Source: Marinococcus luteus (GTDB taxonomy: Bacteria > Bacillota > Bacilli > Bacillales > Marinococcaceae). From it: a DNA stretch of 64,000 bases. The notes below the pieces were generated by a model. That model saw only the letters and a list, made by a program, of their open reading frames with translations. It did not search any database and was not told where the DNA came from. The translations under genes and the position numbers were made by a program. The stretch lies in contig NZ_FNNC01000001.1 in assembly GCF_900106595.1 (NCBI RefSeq), forward strand, positions 248,001-312,000, given 5' to 3'. Of the stretch, positions 62,795-64,000 are shown one piece after another (position 1 is the stretch's first letter; every line of letters starts with the position of its first letter).

Positions 62795-63388
62795 ATGGAA
62801 ACGCGCGAGCGTATTATTCATACGAGTCTGGAGCTGTTCACCGAGTGGGGCTACGAAGGGACAACACTTTCGGCGATTGCCCAGCGGATAGGAATCCAAA
62901 AGCCGTCGTTGTATGCTCATTTTGCAAATAAGGAAGCTTTATTTCTGGCTACGGTCAAAAAAGCAGTCCTTGAATACAACCGGATCGTGCGCAGTGAGCT
63001 GAAAGCGGCGGCAGCAGAAACAGCTGAGCTTCAGCTGAAAACATTATTATACCGGCTCGCTGAGGTGTATTACGATGAATACACGATCAGTCAGTTTTAT
63101 TACCGGTTTCTATTTTTTCCGCCGCCGGAGCTGGCATCTCCAATGCAGGAGCTGATGGCGTATCACGGCAGTGCTGCGGACCAGCATATTGAAGCGGTCG
63201 TTCAGCGGGGCAAGGACGAAGGTGCGGTGGAGCCGTCGCTTGCCAATGAACTTATTACGGAAACCTATTTAACCCTGCTGAGCGGCATCGACTTTGACAC
63301 CCGTTATTACGATTTTAATAAACAACAAATCCGGACCCACATTGACCGGATATGGCAGATATTCTGGCGGGGGATCCGGGCTTTTTGA
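62795..63388 (+). CDS. TetR/AcrR family regulator
   Basis: Transcriptional repressor of 197 residues. The N-terminal HTH (about 1-50) has the family pattern RERIIHTSLELFTEWGYEGTT / LSAIAQRIGIQKPSLYAHFANKEALF (shown in part: QKPSLYAHF near residue 36). The C-terminal ligand domain is helical with aromatic residues (FYYRFLFFPPPEL near 103), which may suit a hydrophobic ligand. ATG at 62795 follows AAAAGGTGATG. The downstream transporter gene starts 46 bases after its stop, so the pair is probably a regulator-efflux operon controlled at the palindrome upstream. Confidence 0.92.
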   Translation: METRERIIHTSLELFTEWGYEGTTLSAIAQRIGIQKPSLYAHFANKEALFLATVKKAVLEYNRIVRSELKAAAAETAELQLKTLLYRLAEVYYDEYTISQFYYRFLFFPPPELASPMQELMAYHGSAADQHIEAVVQRGKDEGAVEPSLANELITETYLTLLSGIDFDTRYYDFNKQQIRTHIDRIWQIFWRGIRAF

Positions 63389-63434
63389 CTATACATGAAA
63401 GACGGAAGCAGCATAGATTTACAGGAGGGCACAG

Positions 63435-64000
63435 ATGGCTGATTCATGGACTTCATTACTAAAAAATAAAACGTTTGTGCTCGTATGGCTGTCGGGCATG
63501 ACGGTGATGCTTGGCTTTTCGATTTTCTTTCTCTCCGTTTCCTGGTTCGTCGTCGATGAAATGCAGCAGCCGGCCATTCTCGGGGTCGTGATGATGACGA
63601 TTGCCATTCCGCGTGTCGCGATGATGATATATGGCGGGGTGCTCGCGGATAAAATCCAAAAATCACGTATCATGTTTACGACGAATGCGCTGCAGGTGGT
63701 CGTAATGGTCGTTCTGGTGGTGCTCGTGCAGCAGGACGCCCTGCAGACGACTTCTTTGATTATTCTGGCGTTTGTCTTTGGCTTTCTGGATGCCTTCTTT
63801 TTTCCGGCGGCTTCGGCCATGATTCCGAGTATTATCCCGGTCCATCAATTACAGCAGGCCAATTCCTGGTATCAGGGCTCCACGGAGCTGATGTTTATTA
63901 TCGGCCCGGTGGGGGCGGGGCTGCTGCTAACCTTTGGCGGCTTTGCCTTTGCGTTTTCCGCGGCGGCTGTGTTGATCGCGCTGTCAACTATTCTGATTTA
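63435..64000 (+). CDS. MFS transporter (partial, cut by the window end)
   Basis: N-terminal 188 residues of a major facilitator. Six hydrophobic segments are visible in this part; GGVLADKIQKSR near residue 68 is the cytoplasmic loop 2-3 motif (G-x3-D-R/K type), and FGFLDAFFFPAASAMIP near 113 is typical of multidrug exporters of the MFS_3 type. ATG at 63435 follows ACAGGAGGG. Its pairing with a TetR regulator suggests drug or lipid efflux. The rest lies beyond 64000. Confidence 0.9.
   Translation, partial: MADSWTSLLKNKTFVLVWLSGMTVMLGFSIFFLSVSWFVVDEMQQPAILGVVMMTIAIPRVAMMIYGGVLADKIQKSRIMFTTNALQVVVMVVLVVLVQQDALQTTSLIILAFVFGFLDAFFFPAASAMIPSIIPVHQLQQANSWYQGSTELMFIIGPVGAGLLLTFGGFAFAFSAAAVLIALSTILI

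Overview
The window is chromosomal DNA from a member of the Bacillaceae (Bacillota). The left end carries the conserved Bacillus block rny-ymdB-spoVS ... miaB-ricA ... mutS-mutL ... miaA-hfq, with spoVS pointing to a spore-forming lineage. Strong AGGAGG-type ribosome sites, sigma-A and sigma-H-like promoters and many hairpin terminators fit this. The acidic exported gamma-glutamyltransferase and acidic linkers suggest, weakly, a halophilic or alkaliphilic bacillus. No tRNA, rRNA, CRISPR array or complete insertion sequence was seen.

Layout. (1) 1-13.49 kb: GC-rich core for RNA turnover, tRNA modification, mismatch repair and Hfq, all on the + strand. Compared with B. subtilis, tdh-kbl and cotE are missing from their usual places; an ABC-class ATPase gene and an RsmJ-like methyltransferase gene are present. 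(2) About 13.49-41.63 kb: a visibly AT-rich accessory island bounded by the hfq terminator and by a perfect 17-bp inverted repeat. It is almost entirely genome defence: a possible orphan nuclease, a HEPN-like small protein, a six-gene Z1/GHKL-ATPase/C5-methylase/PD-(D/E)XK operon (Mza/MORC-type), an EcoRII-like restriction-modification set with a MIG-type mismatch glycosylase and an RHH-fused methylase, a third restriction-modification pair, an AddB/AddA-like helicase-nuclease pair and a long SIR2 protein of the DSR type. Decayed DNA lies between modules. (3) 41.7-64 kb: GC-rich metabolic and stress genes: an ascorbate-family PTS with its PRD regulator, a DUF418 membrane protein, PhoD-like phosphatase, lipoprotein gamma-glutamyltransferase, MBL hydrolase, SDR, GH31 glycosidase, a stress group (GT8, UspA, Hsp20), a duplicated hypothetical family, malate:quinone oxidoreductase, and a TetR regulator with an MFS transporter cut by the window end.

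How it works together. The left core joins RNase Y with its specificity factor RicA, MutS with MutL, and MiaA with MiaB. The island stacks several modification-dependent barriers (two C5-cytosine methylases and one amino-methylase, each beside nuclease genes) with what look like DNA-degrading (AddAB-like) and NAD-depleting (SIR2) layers. The most promising candidates for an undescribed system are the AddB/AddA/SIR2 group (31.8-41.4 kb) and the two unrecognised subunits inside the Z1 operon (19.6-21.2 kb).
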